Source of the DNA: Vibrio zhanjiangensis
GTDB lineage: Bacteria > Pseudomonadota > Gammaproteobacteria > Enterobacterales > Vibrionaceae
NCBI RefSeq assembly: GCF_030161235.1
Contig: NZ_BSPW01000018.1
Span: 82,725 to 146,724, forward strand
Direction: 5' to 3'
DNA length: 64,000 nucleotides
The translations under genes were made by a program, and so were the position numbers. The notes under the pieces were generated by a model, which was given only the letters and a program-made list of their open reading frames with translations, searched no databases and was not told the DNA's origin. This document shows positions 37,283 to 46,790 of this stretch, in pieces (within the stretch, counting starts at the first letter, position 1; each line of letters starts with the position of its first letter).

Positions 37283-37297
37283 ATTTGAGAGGTATAG

Positions 37298-38386
37298 ATG
37301 ACTGCTTATATCTTTCGCCGATTGTTGTTAGTGATCCCGACTTTGTGGGCGATCATAACGATTAATTTTTTTATTATTCAGATTGCACCGGGCGGTCCTG
37401 TTGAGCAAGCCATTGCTCAGCTTGAAGGAAATAGCTCTGGTATTATGGAACGCTTTGCTGGCGGTGGGAGTGAGGTGTCCCTTGATCTCGGTAAGGACGT
37501 TAGTCCAAGTGGGTATAAAGGCTCAAGGGGCCTCGACCCTCAGGTAGTAGAAGAAATCAAAAAGCAGTTTGGTTTTGATAAGCCAATTCTTGAGCGTTAC
37601 ATAAACATGCTTAAAGATTATGCCACTTTTAATTTTGGCCAGAGTCTTTTTAAGGGTGGAAATGTCATTGACTTAATTGTGGAGCGATTGCCAGTCTCTA
37701 TTTCTTTGGGGCTGTGGAGCACATTGATCATCTACTTTATCTCCATTCCACTAGGCGTCCTGAAGGCTATTCATCATGGTTCAAGATTTGATATATGGTC
37801 GAGTGCAGTGGTTATTGTCGGTTACGCAATTCCTGGTTTTCTGTTTGCGATCATACTGATTATTTTATTTGCCAGTGGTAATTACTTTAGTTGGTTCCCT
37901 TTGAGAGGGCTAGTGTCAAGCGACTTTGCGCAGTTGGTATGGTACGAGCAGATCCTCGATTATTTTTGGCACCTAACCTTGCCGATATTTGCGATGGTAA
38001 TAGGTGGGTTTGCCACTTTAAGTATGTTAACGAAAAACTCGTTTTTGGATGAAATTAATAAGCAATATGTCGTGACGGCAAGAGCGAAAGGTCTAGATGA
38101 AAGGAGCATTCTTTATAAGCATGTTTTCCGTAATGCCATGTTAATTATTATCGCTGGTTTTCCTGCAGCATTTATCAGTATTTTCTTCACAGGTTCAATG
38201 CTAATAGAAGTGATGTTTTCATTAGAAGGAATTGGTTTGCTGGGGTTTGAGTCGACGATACAGCGAGATTACCCTGTGGTGTTTAGCTCTCTCTATATCA
38301 TGACCTTACTAGGGCTAATTTTGAGCATTATTTCTGACCTAACATACACTTGGGTCGACCCCAGAATTGATTTTGAGGCCCGCTAG
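37298..38386 (+). CDS. yejB: Oligopeptide/microcin C-type ABC transporter, permease YejB
   Basis: A 362-residue inner membrane permease (E. coli YejB is 364). It starts with the family's typical [20 protein letters not shown] and has the long soluble insertion between membrane segments 1 and 2 (residues about 30-100). The coupling loop contains [25 protein letters not shown], and the end reads [18 protein letters not shown] precedes the ATG. The stop codon abuts the start of yejE with no gap, so the two are translationally coupled. Confidence 0.94.
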   Translation: MTAYIFRRLLLVIPTLWAIITINFFIIQIAPGGPVEQAIAQLEGNSSGIMERFAGGGSEVSLDLGKDVSPSGYKGSRGLDPQVVEEIKKQFGFDKPILERYINMLKDYATFNFGQSLFKGGNVIDLIVERLPVSISLGLWSTLIIYFISIPLGVLKAIHHGSRFDIWSSAVVIVGYAIPGFLFAIILIILFASGNYFSWFPLRGLVSSDFAQLVWYEQILDYFWHLTLPIFAMVIGGFATLSMLTKNSFLDEINKQYVVTARAKGLDERSILYKHVFRNAMLIIIAGFPAAFISIFFTGSMLIEVMFSLEGIGLLGFESTIQRDYPVVFSSLYIMTLLGLILSIISDLTYTWVDPRIDFEAR

Positions 38387-39424
38387 ATGCAAAAAAATAA
38401 AGTCGCTAATCCGTTAAATCAGGCTCGATGGCAAAGGTTTAAAGCGAACAAACGAGGCTTTTGGTCGCTAAGTGTTTTTTTGGTGCTTTTCGTTATCAGC
38501 TTATTTGCAGAGCTTATCGCCAATGATAAGCCCATCTTGGTTGAGTACGATGGTGGATGGTATTTCCCTATCACGACTCAGTACGCCGAAACCGTATTTG
38601 GGGGGGAATTTGAAACGGAAGCTGACTACACAGACCCCTATGTTGTAGATCTTATTAAAGAAAAAGGTTACATGATTTGGCCGATCATACGATTTAGCTA
38701 CAGCACAATAAACTATAACATCTCTGGCTCGGTGCCCTCAGCGCCTGATAGCGTAAATTGGCTTGGTACAGACGACAAAGGTCGTGATGTCTTGGCTCGT
38801 ATCATTTACGGTTTTCGTATCTCCGTTTTGTTTGGCATCGTTCTTACAGTAGTTTCCAGCGTAATTGGGGTTATTGCGGGGGCAACACAGGGTTATTATG
38901 GCGGTTGGCTTGACTTATTTGGTCAGCGATTTATTGAAGTTTGGTCTGGGATGCCAACGTTGTTTTTGCTGATTATTTTATCGAGTTTCGTGGAACCGAA
39001 CTTTTGGTGGTTGCTGGGTATTATGGTGCTATTTAGTTGGATGAGTTTGGTTGGTGTTGTGAGGGCTGAGTTTTTGCGCTGCAGAAACTTCGACTACGTT
39101 AGGGCAGCGCTTGCTATGGGTGTAAATGATAGCCGAATCATGAGAAGGCATATGCTGCCCAATGCCATGGTTGCGTCTTTAACCATGATGCCTTTTATTC
39201 TCTCGGGATCAGTCACAACATTAACGTCATTGGACTTTCTTGGTTTTGGTCTCCCTGCAGGTTCACCTTCTCTTGGTGAATTGCTAGCACAAGGGAAAGC
39301 TAACTTGCAGGCGCCTTGGCTTGGCTTCTCCGCTTTCTTGGTATTGTCAATCATGCTCACCTTATTAGTGTTTATTGGTGAAGCGGTGCGAGATGCCTTT
39401 GACCCTCATCATCAAGGTAGATAA
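38387..39424 (+). CDS. yejE: Oligopeptide/microcin C-type ABC transporter, permease YejE
   Basis: A 345-residue permease (E. coli YejE is 341). It begins with the OppC-like cytoplasmic stretch RWQRFKANKRGFWSLSVFLV and a membrane segment, followed by a periplasmic part and WLGTDDKGRDVLARIIYGFR, which marks OppC/DppC-type permeases. The EAA loop is FDYVRAALAMGVNDSRIMRRHMLPNA. The ATG immediately follows the yejB stop codon, and yejF starts three bases after its own stop. Confidence 0.94.
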   Translation: MQKNKVANPLNQARWQRFKANKRGFWSLSVFLVLFVISLFAELIANDKPILVEYDGGWYFPITTQYAETVFGGEFETEADYTDPYVVDLIKEKGYMIWPIIRFSYSTINYNISGSVPSAPDSVNWLGTDDKGRDVLARIIYGFRISVLFGIVLTVVSSVIGVIAGATQGYYGGWLDLFGQRFIEVWSGMPTLFLLIILSSFVEPNFWWLLGIMVLFSWMSLVGVVRAEFLRCRNFDYVRAALAMGVNDSRIMRRHMLPNAMVASLTMMPFILSGSVTTLTSLDFLGFGLPAGSPSLGELLAQGKANLQAPWLGFSAFLVLSIMLTLLVFIGEAVRDAFDPHHQGR

Positions 39425-39426
39425 CT

Positions 39427-41025
39427 ATGACGACGAAAGAAATACTTGCATTGGATGGTGTGTCGGTCGGCTTTGGTGTTGGGAAAAATATACAGCAAGT
39501 GACAAAAAAGGTCTCTTTTACTATAGCGAAAGGCGAGACATTGGCGTTAGTTGGAGAAAGTGGTTCTGGTAAATCCGTTACGGCCAATGCGATTCTCAAA
39601 CTGCTTCCTAAAGGAGTCTCTCATTACCTTGACGGTTCGATCAACTTTGATGGTATAGACATACTTAATTGTTCTGAACGCCAACTAAGAGGAATACGAG
39701 GTAAGCGTATAGGAATGATTTTTCAAGAACCCATGGTGTCGCTTAACCCACTGCATAAAGTGGGCAAGCAATTGACTGAAACGTTAGCGATACACAGTGG
39801 TGTCCGTCAAACCCAAGCCGAAGAGGTTGCCATTGAGTGGTTGGAGAAAGTGGGTATTCGCTACCCCAAAGTGAAGATCAATGCCTATCCTCACGAGCTA
39901 TCGGGCGGTGAAAGGCAAAGGGTAATGATTGCTATGGCCCTGATAAATAAACCAGAGCTGCTCATTGCTGATGAACCAACCACTGCACTCGATGTATCGG
40001 TTCAAGCACAGATATTGGAATTATTGAGAGACTTACAAAATGAGTTAGGTATGGCGATGCTCTTCATTACGCATGACTTGAGCATAGTTCGCCGGATTGC
40101 AGACAAAGTGGCGGTCATGCAAAACGGAGAGTTAGTTGAGCAGGCCGATTGTTACTCTCTTTTTTCTCAGCCAGCGCATCCTTATACACAAACACTCATC
40201 CATTCCGATCCTCGGGGTGTACCTGTCGATGTTTCTGAAGGTTCTGAGAGCTTGATACAAGTCGATAAGCTTAAAGTATGGTTCCCTGTCACAGGCGGGT
40301 TGTTTAAAAGGGTTGTCTCACATATCAAAGCAGTAACTGATATGGACTTTAATCTTAAACGTGGACATTCATTAGGTATAGTGGGTGAAAGTGGATCTGG
40401 AAAATCCACAACAGGTATGGCGATTTTGCGTTTGGTGAATTCAGAAGGTTCTATCTGTTATCAGCAAAAGGAGTTGCAAGGGCTTAAGCGAAAAGACATG
40501 CTTCCGTACCGTAGCAAAATGCAGGTTGTCTTTCAGGACCCATTTTCAGCGCTAAATCCCAGAATGTCTGTTGCTCAAGTGATTGGTGAAGGTCTGTATG
40601 TTCATCATGGTGAACTCGATGAAACAACCGTCGATACAATGATTTGTGATGCGATGGAAGATGTTGATTTAGACCCCGAAACTCGTTATCGGTATCCCAA
40701 TGAATTCTCAGGAGGCCAACGACAAAGGATTGCAATAGCGAGGGCTTTGGTGCTTAGGCCTGAATTCATTTTGCTCGATGAGCCAACATCATCTCTTGAC
40801 CGGACGGTTCAAGCTCAAGTACTTGATCTTTTGAAATCGCTTCAACAAAAGTATTGTTTAACCTATCTGTTCATTAGCCATGATCTCAATGTTGTGAAGT
40901 CGCTTTGCCACCATACAATGGTAATGAAAGACGGATTGGTTGTAGAGAGTGGAAGAACTGATCAGCTATTTGAAAATCCTCAACATGCATACACGAGACA
41001 ATTAGTTGAGCTTTCCAGTTTTTAA
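39427..41025 (+). CDS. yejF: Oligopeptide/microcin C-type ABC transporter, double ATPase YejF
   Basis: A 532-residue ATPase with two fused nucleotide-binding domains (E. coli YejF is 529). First: GESGSGKSVTA, HELSGGERQRVMIAMAL, LIADEPTTALDVS; second: GESGSGKSTTGMAIL, NEFSGGQRQRIAIARAL, ILLDEPTSSLDRT. It drives the YejBE channel. It completes yejABEF, the four genes being almost gapless. A similar double ATPase gene at 26798 is its paralogue, so one cell can make two. No clear terminator follows in the 33 bases before the convergent gene. Confidence 0.94.
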   Translation: MTTKEILALDGVSVGFGVGKNIQQVTKKVSFTIAKGETLALVGESGSGKSVTANAILKLLPKGVSHYLDGSINFDGIDILNCSERQLRGIRGKRIGMIFQEPMVSLNPLHKVGKQLTETLAIHSGVRQTQAEEVAIEWLEKVGIRYPKVKINAYPHELSGGERQRVMIAMALINKPELLIADEPTTALDVSVQAQILELLRDLQNELGMAMLFITHDLSIVRRIADKVAVMQNGELVEQADCYSLFSQPAHPYTQTLIHSDPRGVPVDVSEGSESLIQVDKLKVWFPVTGGLFKRVVSHIKAVTDMDFNLKRGHSLGIVGESGSGKSTTGMAILRLVNSEGSICYQQKELQGLKRKDMLPYRSKMQVVFQDPFSALNPRMSVAQVIGEGLYVHHGELDETTVDTMICDAMEDVDLDPETRYRYPNEFSGGQRQRIAIARALVLRPEFILLDEPTSSLDRTVQAQVLDLLKSLQQKYCLTYLFISHDLNVVKSLCHHTMVMKDGLVVESGRTDQLFENPQHAYTRQLVELSSF

Positions 41026-41058
41026 GAGTCTGACAGAAAATGAAGAAGGTGGGCACTA

Positions 41059-41856
41059 TTACAGGTCTTGTTCTAGGTAGGCTTTTACAATCCCTTCAAG
41101 TTCCCCAGTCTCTTCCAATTTAGTGAGTATGGAGTTAAAGGTTTTAACGAAATCATCTTTATAGGGATACTGCTCAGGCTGAATAGTGGTAAAACCGAGG
41201 TAGCCTTGCTCAGCGCTGACGACTGCGCCTAATGTCAGTTGCCAACCTTCTGGGAGCAAGCCGTCGCTGGTCATACGTTTTATTTCCCACAAGATGGATA
41301 ACCGATCGTTCATATAACAATCTATTTTCTTTTCGTACAGCTTGATCAAACTCAGTCGGCTGCCCTTGGCTTCGGATATGGTGATTTTTCCAGCTTTAAC
41401 CGCATCCCAAAATTCGTTTCCACCAAGAGCAAAGGCTTCATTTACTCCAATAGTCAGCCCTAAATAATCGCTAGGCCATTTACCAAGCGGTCTATCTTTA
41501 ACACTGTCGGTATTACAAAAAACAACGACTTCTTCATTCAAAATAGGTTTTGAATAGGGTGATATGTAAAGTCGTTTATCGGCATAGTAATAGGGAGGAT
41601 ATAAAGCAAACCCTCTCCCTGACTCAAGCATTTTCAAGCCACGTTTCCATGGTATGGGAACAATTTTGACTTGATAGGCGGGCATGTCCCTAAACACACG
41701 CCTAAGTATGTCACTGTAGATGCCTTTGGCAATGCCGTCCTCTACGTAGCTATACGGAGGGTATGCGTCGTCGCCATAAACCAACACTTTGATGGGTGGC
41801 TCAAACGCATTCGCTTGCCACGAAAGCAAAAGTGTAATCAGTGTCCATTTGAGCAA
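41059..41856 (-). CDS. Periplasmic solute-binding protein, family 3 (orphan)
   Basis: A 265-residue protein with a short signal peptide (MLKWTLITLLLSWQANA). The mature sequence has the family 3 fold: VYGDDAYPPYSYVEDGIAKG, IYSDILRRVF, PWKRGLKMLESGRGFALYPP, LTIGVNEAFALGG. It starts at a TTG (41856) with AGGGA six bases upstream; no ATG or GTG is available in frame before the signal peptide, which supports this rare start. No transport genes of its kind adjoin it. Like the one at 3772 it is a lone binding protein, maybe serving signalling. It converges with yejF. Confidence 0.8.
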   Translation of the reverse strand: MLKWTLITLLLSWQANAFEPPIKVLVYGDDAYPPYSYVEDGIAKGIYSDILRRVFRDMPAYQVKIVPIPWKRGLKMLESGRGFALYPPYYYADKRLYISPYSKPILNEEVVVFCNTDSVKDRPLGKWPSDYLGLTIGVNEAFALGGNEFWDAVKAGKITISEAKGSRLSLIKLYEKKIDCYMNDRLSILWEIKRMTSDGLLPEGWQLTLGAVVSAEQGYLGFTTIQPEQYPYKDDFVKTFNSILTKLEETGELEGIVKAYLEQDL

Positions 41857-41957
41857 AGCGGGTCCCTTTGATGCGCTCTTTCTATGAATAACTTTAGTTT
41901 ATTTATGGCAAGATAGGCATTAGACTTTGCTTTTTCGCCGTTTAATTGAAGCAAAAT

Positions 41958-42368
41958 ATGACAGAAGACGACAAAAATCCTGAAGAAATTGAGGTTGAAG
42001 CGATAGGGGTTGAGGTATCTAGCCAACCTATTGAGTTGTACAAGGTATTTAAAATAGCCAATTTGGTCGGAGGTGGAGGTGAAGCCAAGCACCTTATTGC
42101 TGAAGGTTATGTTGCAGTAAACGGTGAGCTTGAAACTCGTAAGCGGCGTAAAATGTACGATGGTGATGTGTTTGAGTTTAACCAAGAGTTTTACGTAGTG
42201 CTCTGCAATGCTGGTTTGGTTGAGCAAGAAAACGGTGATGGGCAGACGTCCACACCTGATGTTCAGTCTCAAAATCAAGCCACCCTAGCTGATAAAGATA
42301 AAACTAAAAAAGAAAACTCAGGCAAAAAGAAGAATAAGCTTGGTCGCTCGGATATTGATTTCTTCTAA
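41958..42368 (+). CDS. S4-domain RNA-binding protein (YbcJ-like)
   Basis: A 136-residue protein with an S4 RNA-binding domain in the first 90 residues: PIELYKVFKIANLVGGGGEA, KHLIAEGYVAVNGELETRKR and MYDGDVFEF, close to E. coli YbcJ. It is longer than YbcJ (70 residues), because of an acidic lead and a lysine-rich disordered tail (KDKTKKENSGKKKNKLGRSD). YbcJ-type proteins bind RNA, probably in ribosome biology. An ATG at 41958 is used, 12 bases inside a TTG-led frame. A strong terminator follows at 42415. Confidence 0.85.
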   Translation: MTEDDKNPEEIEVEAIGVEVSSQPIELYKVFKIANLVGGGGEAKHLIAEGYVAVNGELETRKRRKMYDGDVFEFNQEFYVVLCNAGLVEQENGDGQTSTPDVQSQNQATLADKDKTKKENSGKKKNKLGRSDIDFF

Positions 42369-42414
42369 AAACTCTATATTGACCAGTGTTTTTAGGTAGA
42401 GAGTGTTACCAAAA

Positions 42415-42439
42415 AAAGCCCCGTACTTTACGGGGCTTT
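42415..42439. terminator. Strong bidirectional terminator
   Basis: AAAGCCCCGTA (42415-42425) and TACGGGGCTTT (42429-42439), an 11-bp perfect stem with a 3-base loop, between convergent S4-protein and small-protein genes. A run of A before it gives a T-run on the minus strand. Confidence 0.9.
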
Positions 42440-42444
42440 AGTGG

Positions 42445-42636
42445 TCAATACCAAAGGTCTTCGGGGGATATCTTACTTTCTTCAGGTGCATAGGAATCAT
42501 CGTCGAGTGGATGCTCAGTTTGACTTCGCAGACTCTCCAATTGATACTCAAGCATTTGGACAGTGTCGTAATCACCCTCTGAGCAAGCAATATATATCTG
42601 CTGCTCGATAGCTCGCATACTATCTCGAATACTCAT
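42445..42636 (-). CDS. Small unrecognised protein (63 residues)
   Basis: A 63-residue acidic protein whose ATG at 42636 has GGAGG six bases upstream, so it is likely translated. The first 40 residues (RDSMRAIEQQIYIACSEGDY, DTVQMLEYQLESLR) form a long amphipathic helix suggesting a helical hairpin; the tail is acidic and proline-bearing (HPLDDDSYAPEESK). No family known to me. It ends at the strong terminator and lies 40 bases after the cti gene start direction, on the same strand downstream of cti, so the two may be co-transcribed. Confidence 0.6.
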   Translation of the reverse strand: MSIRDSMRAIEQQIYIACSEGDYDTVQMLEYQLESLRSQTEHPLDDDSYAPEESKISPEDLWY

Positions 42637-42676
42637 GCCCTACCTCCTGCGTTCTAAAACGCTTGGCCGAATAGTT

Positions 42677-45034
42677 TTACCTATTCTCAAAACGATTATA
42701 GTCAAGGAGGCCAAATTCTACAGGTTGATCTTTCCTATACCATTGGTGAATTTTGTCACTAAAAGACCAAAAATTTGCCGAGCTTCTTCGGATTGCAAAT
42801 TTATCCAATAACTTAACGTAGTCTTGCTCCGTTTTGACTTGCGCGATCATTTTTACAAGTAGAGGAATTTGTTTTTCATGTAGGGATAAAAATGCGCCAG
42901 GGTAGCTGCCGATAACACCATGCACCAAGGTAAAATCATCATTATCGTAGTCTCTGTTGTTTTGTTCATCGAACAGGCTTGAGATATTGGTATGAGCGTT
43001 GTTGTGTAATAATGTGAATACTTGGCTTTCACCTGATTGCGATTCAATGAGCAATATTACAATCTGAGGGAAATATGCGACGCCGCGACCTCTCAGGTCA
43101 TCAATGGTTCTGAGAAGTTTTTCATGCTCTAGAGAAAGGCCGGTTTGTTCTATAGCGTAACGATGGTTTAAAACGGGAGAAAGCTGAGTTTTTAGTATGT
43201 CATACAGCTCTTGTTTAGGTTGGTCGGTCTGATAGGGCACCTGACTTGGTTGATTAAAAGGTTTAACGTTGCGTTGTAGGAAGTCACTCAATTGAGTACT
43301 TTGGTCTTGGTACCAGCTTGATTGTTCAACATGACGCATGTCTTTGGGGAGCAAAGCGACAAAATTGCTTTCGCCCTCTAAACGGAGAAAATCCATGAAC
43401 ATACGTGTCATTAGTTGGTGACCAAAGTTACCGTAAACATCAAATCCAGCCACAAGTAGGTAGTGAATACGCTCGATAAGCGCATAGTCAAGTATCCATG
43501 CAGTTTTAGGTGGTTTACCGACTAGGCCTTGAACGACGGACGCGCTATCAAAATGGCGAAATACCGTTAGTGCTGCATTTGGATTGGTGCCATTGCCTGT
43601 CCAAATGACATCGGTTGTTAAGTTTTGACCGTCTTTAAACCACTTGTTGATGAAGTCCGATTTAGCCTCTAAGTAGCGGGCTTGCTGACGTGAATAGACG
43701 ACCCAATTTGTAATCGGTACTGTGTTACTTTCTAGCTCTCCGGGGAGTCTTAAATTGTCTGCTTGAGATCGATAAAACTCATTGACTTCAGGTATATCTG
43801 ATTTATCAGGGTCCAAAAAGAAAACCCAAAAGCGATCGTTAATCACATTTAAAGCTAACTGACCACGGCATACGGGGCCTTTGATATAAGCGTTGATGGT
43901 ATTTTGCGCGTTATCGAGCATAAATTTGAACCGCGCTTTCACTGGTAAATCGATGAACGCGGTCATGGGGTTAGCTGACACTTCCACAGAATAGTCGGGG
44001 AGTGCGGAGACATCGTATTGCGCGTCAATAAACCATTGCTGCCAATTGGATAGGCGTTGTTTGTTGAGTGCAAAAGGCATGTGCGTTTTATCGACAATGG
44101 TTGATTCGACAGGAATTAATCGGTAGTAAACTGTCTCGACTTTAGGATCATCATATGGGCGGCGAGTTGAGATTCGCTCAACAGGTTGGCCTGGAGGTGT
44201 CGCTGAGCGGATTAACGTAAAGAATCGTGGTGTACTTTCGTTAAGATCGGAAAAGTATAAATGCGATAGAAACAGATGCTCATAGATATACCTTGCCATT
44301 AGCTGAGCTTTACGTGAATTCTGGTTCAAGAATTGCTCATAGTTTTTGATTAAGGTTTCCTGATCTGAGGTCAACGATAAAGGTGCATTCATACGAGCAT
44401 TGTTTTGCAGCCATAATATTAATGTTGAATATTCTTCTGGCGTTAGGTTGGGCATTCCATATGGCATTCCCCACTCAGGGTACTTGCTTTCATACTGGCT
44501 ATATTCCTCGATAGTGGGGCATTGTTGATCTCGGTCAACAGCGAAATCAAATCCTTCAAGTTGTGCTTGTTCTGGCAAGGGATGTTTTTGTTTTTGAATC
44601 AACATCTTTGCCATTAACCCTGCTTCTATATTGGCGACCGGAGATTGTTGACGCTCATTGAGTACCGGATAAAAACCAAAATCTCGCCATTGAGCAGTGT
44701 TTTGAGCATCTTCAAATAACCGTGTCGGCGTAGCCGCTGTAAGGCGTGTACCTTGGTAAATGAGTGTTTTACTCGCCCCTCGATCAATACCTGCAGTGGA
44801 GGAAAGTTTGAGCTGGCAAGGAGCATCGTAACAGGCGTGGCATACCACGCAGCGGTTATCAATAATGGGTTTAACTTCATCAAGATAGAAATCACTAGAC
44901 TGTGAAGATGTGCCCACTAGCCTCTCTCTGGGATAGGCATCACCAAACAATTGATCATAGTTAAACCCCGCATATGTCGCACAGCCTGCAAATATTGTAA
45001 TAAAAGAAAGTATGAGGAGTTTACGTATATTCAT
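42677..45034 (-). CDS. cti: Fatty acid cis/trans isomerase (heme c lipoprotein)
   Basis: A 785-residue protein of the Cti family, which turns cis unsaturated fatty acids in membrane phospholipids to trans forms as an emergency response to solvents, heat or salt. Residues 1-18 are a lipoprotein signal (ITIFAGC, lipid on Cys18). The c-type heme site is RCVVCHACYDAPC (CxxCH at 62-66), as in Pseudomonas Cti. The rest has family sequences EVKPIIDNRC and TPSRPYDDP-like RRPYDDPKVETVYYRLIPVE. It works in the periplasm. Its start lies 180 bases after the OFA transporter gene on the same strand, with a terminator between, so it has its own promoter. Confidence 0.9.
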   Translation of the reverse strand: MNIRKLLILSFITIFAGCATYAGFNYDQLFGDAYPRERLVGTSSQSSDFYLDEVKPIIDNRCVVCHACYDAPCQLKLSSTAGIDRGASKTLIYQGTRLTAATPTRLFEDAQNTAQWRDFGFYPVLNERQQSPVANIEAGLMAKMLIQKQKHPLPEQAQLEGFDFAVDRDQQCPTIEEYSQYESKYPEWGMPYGMPNLTPEEYSTLILWLQNNARMNAPLSLTSDQETLIKNYEQFLNQNSRKAQLMARYIYEHLFLSHLYFSDLNESTPRFFTLIRSATPPGQPVERISTRRPYDDPKVETVYYRLIPVESTIVDKTHMPFALNKQRLSNWQQWFIDAQYDVSALPDYSVEVSANPMTAFIDLPVKARFKFMLDNAQNTINAYIKGPVCRGQLALNVINDRFWVFFLDPDKSDIPEVNEFYRSQADNLRLPGELESNTVPITNWVVYSRQQARYLEAKSDFINKWFKDGQNLTTDVIWTGNGTNPNAALTVFRHFDSASVVQGLVGKPPKTAWILDYALIERIHYLLVAGFDVYGNFGHQLMTRMFMDFLRLEGESNFVALLPKDMRHVEQSSWYQDQSTQLSDFLQRNVKPFNQPSQVPYQTDQPKQELYDILKTQLSPVLNHRYAIEQTGLSLEHEKLLRTIDDLRGRGVAYFPQIVILLIESQSGESQVFTLLHNNAHTNISSLFDEQNNRDYDNDDFTLVHGVIGSYPGAFLSLHEKQIPLLVKMIAQVKTEQDYVKLLDKFAIRRSSANFWSFSDKIHQWYRKDQPVEFGLLDYNRFENR

Positions 45035-45165
45035 GAGAAAAATAGCTGCCTAAACAAGTCCGATAATTGCAGCAGAAGGATACTTAAATAGCAAATAAAT
45101 CACCACTTAAAGTCAATCAATTAGGTATTTTTGAACAGATTTTACATGCTGTTTCAGACAACAAA

Positions 45166-45193
45166 AAAGGCTTAACTATTGAGTTAAGCCTTT
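45166..45193 (-). terminator. Strong terminator after the OFA transporter gene
   Basis: AAAGGCTTAACT (45166-45177) and AGTTAAGCCTTT (45182-45193), a perfect 12-bp stem with a 4-base loop, followed on the minus strand by TTTTTTG. It lies 22 bases after the stop codon at 45215. Confidence 0.9.
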
Positions 45194-45214
45194 GATAGAA
45201 AATTTAAACTTAGG

Positions 45215-46459
45215 TCAGATGTTCTTTAGTCGTCCAAGTTTAGCTAGTGATAATGGCTTTGTGAACAAAGCTAAAACAATGCAAGTAGCCATCATGAAAG
45301 CTGAGATGGTGTAAGCGAGGTTATAGCTGTCGCCATTGGACATCGAGAAACCCACAACGGCAGCACCTATGGCTCCACCGATTCCCCATGCGGTGTATAA
45401 CACGCCATAGTTAGTTCCGTAGTTTTTAAGGCCATAAAACTCCGCGGTTAGAGTTGGGAACACCGCCAGCAGGGTACCGTAACCCACAGCCGCAATTGCT
45501 GTACCTAGGATTAATGTGAACTCGCTATCAAAGGTGGCAAACATGACCATATTGATTCCTTGAAGGACAAAAGCGATCAGTAAGGTTCTGATTCCACCTA
45601 TTTTGTCTGCAAGTATGCCTGCGACAACTCGGCCACCGGAGTTGAATATCGCAAGGATAGAGGCAAGATACACTGCGTTAGGTAAGTTTGCCTGTACACT
45701 TGCGATAGTCGTGATGTTGCCAATGATCATCAAACCTACGGATGCGGCAAAAGCATACATAATCCATAGCGAATAAAATTGGGGAGTTTTCAGCATTGAC
45801 TTCCAAGATAAGTCACGAGTTTCGGTATTTCTCACGGCTGATTGTCCAGTCCGACTGTTAGGCGATACTGGTACGTAATCAGTTGGTGGATTATTGATGG
45901 TGGCCGCAAGAGGGACTGCAATAGCGAGTATGCCAATACCAAGTATAATAAAGCTTGTTTGAATACCCATACTTTCGATTAAGGTTGAAGTTAGAGGAGC
46001 AAGATAAATAGCGGCAAGACCAAAACCCGCAGCGATGAGGCCATTAACCATCCCTTTTTTCGACGAGTGGAACCATTTCATTGCTGACGGAGAAAGACAG
46101 GCATAACCAAAGCCGATTCCCGCACCAGTTATTACACCAAATGTGATATTTAACGTCATTGGTGAGCTCGCAAAGCCAGACGCTATCATGCCTAACCCTG
46201 TAAGTACTGCTCCAAGAATAAGAATTTTGCGTGGCCCCATTTTGTCTTGAAGGATCCCGGCGATAAGAAGACAAGCTGAGAAAGTGATGGTGGCGATAGC
46301 ATAGGGTGAGGAGGCTTCAGCCGCACTCCAGCCTGATTTGGTCACTAAGGCTTTGTTGAATACACTCCAGGCATATAAAATACCAAGACAGAGGTTGATA
46401 CAGAATCCTGCTAATAGTATTCGTGTCGCTTTATCAATCTTGCTCATTTTTCTTCTCAT
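45215..46459 (-). CDS. MFS transporter, OFA (oxalate/formate antiporter) family
   Basis: A 414-residue transporter with twelve membrane segments. It reads as an OFA-family protein: LCLGILYAWSVFNKALVTKS, GWSAAEASSPYAIATITFSA, GAGIGFGYACLSPSAMKWF and NYGVLYTAWGIGGAIGAAVV. The family exchanges monocarboxylates or small dicarboxylates, oxalate and formate being known cases; the true substrate here is unknown. Two starts are possible: ATG 46459 (GAGG four bases before) and ATG 46447 (MSKIDKATR). Two inverted repeats upstream (46513-46530 and 46563-46580) may be operators. Confidence 0.88.
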   Translation of the reverse strand: MRRKMSKIDKATRILLAGFCINLCLGILYAWSVFNKALVTKSGWSAAEASSPYAIATITFSACLLIAGILQDKMGPRKILILGAVLTGLGMIASGFASSPMTLNITFGVITGAGIGFGYACLSPSAMKWFHSSKKGMVNGLIAAGFGLAAIYLAPLTSTLIESMGIQTSFIILGIGILAIAVPLAATINNPPTDYVPVSPNSRTGQSAVRNTETRDLSWKSMLKTPQFYSLWIMYAFAASVGLMIIGNITTIASVQANLPNAVYLASILAIFNSGGRVVAGILADKIGGIRTLLIAFVLQGINMVMFATFDSEFTLILGTAIAAVGYGTLLAVFPTLTAEFYGLKNYGTNYGVLYTAWGIGGAIGAAVVGFSMSNGDSYNLAYTISAFMMATCIVLALFTKPLSLAKLGRLKNI

Positions 46460-46512
46460 TTTACCTCTACCGATGAGAGGTCAACGTTATCGTTACTTGG
46501 TTCAAATTAAGC

Positions 46513-46530
46513 TTGTGTTTATCAACACAA
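46513..46530. promoter_or_regulatory. Inverted repeat close to the OFA transporter start (candidate operator)
   Basis: TTGTGTT (46513-46519) and AACACAA (46524-46530), perfect arms with a 4-base spacer, 54 bases before the ATG at 46459. Position and symmetry fit a repressor site. Confidence 0.4.
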
Positions 46531-46562
46531 CGCATAATGGGCGCGGATTATACCCAATATTG

Positions 46563-46580
46563 AAGTGATTGAAATCACTT
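46563..46580. promoter_or_regulatory. CRP-like palindrome or small terminator
   Basis: AAGTGAT-TGAA-ATCACTT is a perfect palindrome with four T after it on the plus strand. It resembles a CRP site (TGTGA-N6-TCACA; four of five in each half), 104 bases before the OFA gene, and a weak plus-strand terminator is another reading. Confidence 0.4.
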
Positions 46581-46790
46581 TTTTACATGAGTGGATGGGC
46601 GTTAGCTCAGCCAAACTGGGTGCTTGTCTGAACGGTATCGGTATTAGAAATTCAACGAGCTGGCGTATAGGTGTTTAGTGTCTAATATTAATAATATCAA
46701 TATTTGAGACAAAGTAGCGTACAAAGGCTTGGAATAAATACGTGGGTTCAGTCACTCAATACACAGAAATTATGGCACAAGGATAACCTG

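Noticed and set aside
41838..42278. 146-residue minus-strand frame over the S4-protein gene
   Set aside because: The S4 domain on the plus strand is recognisable; the minus frame is not.
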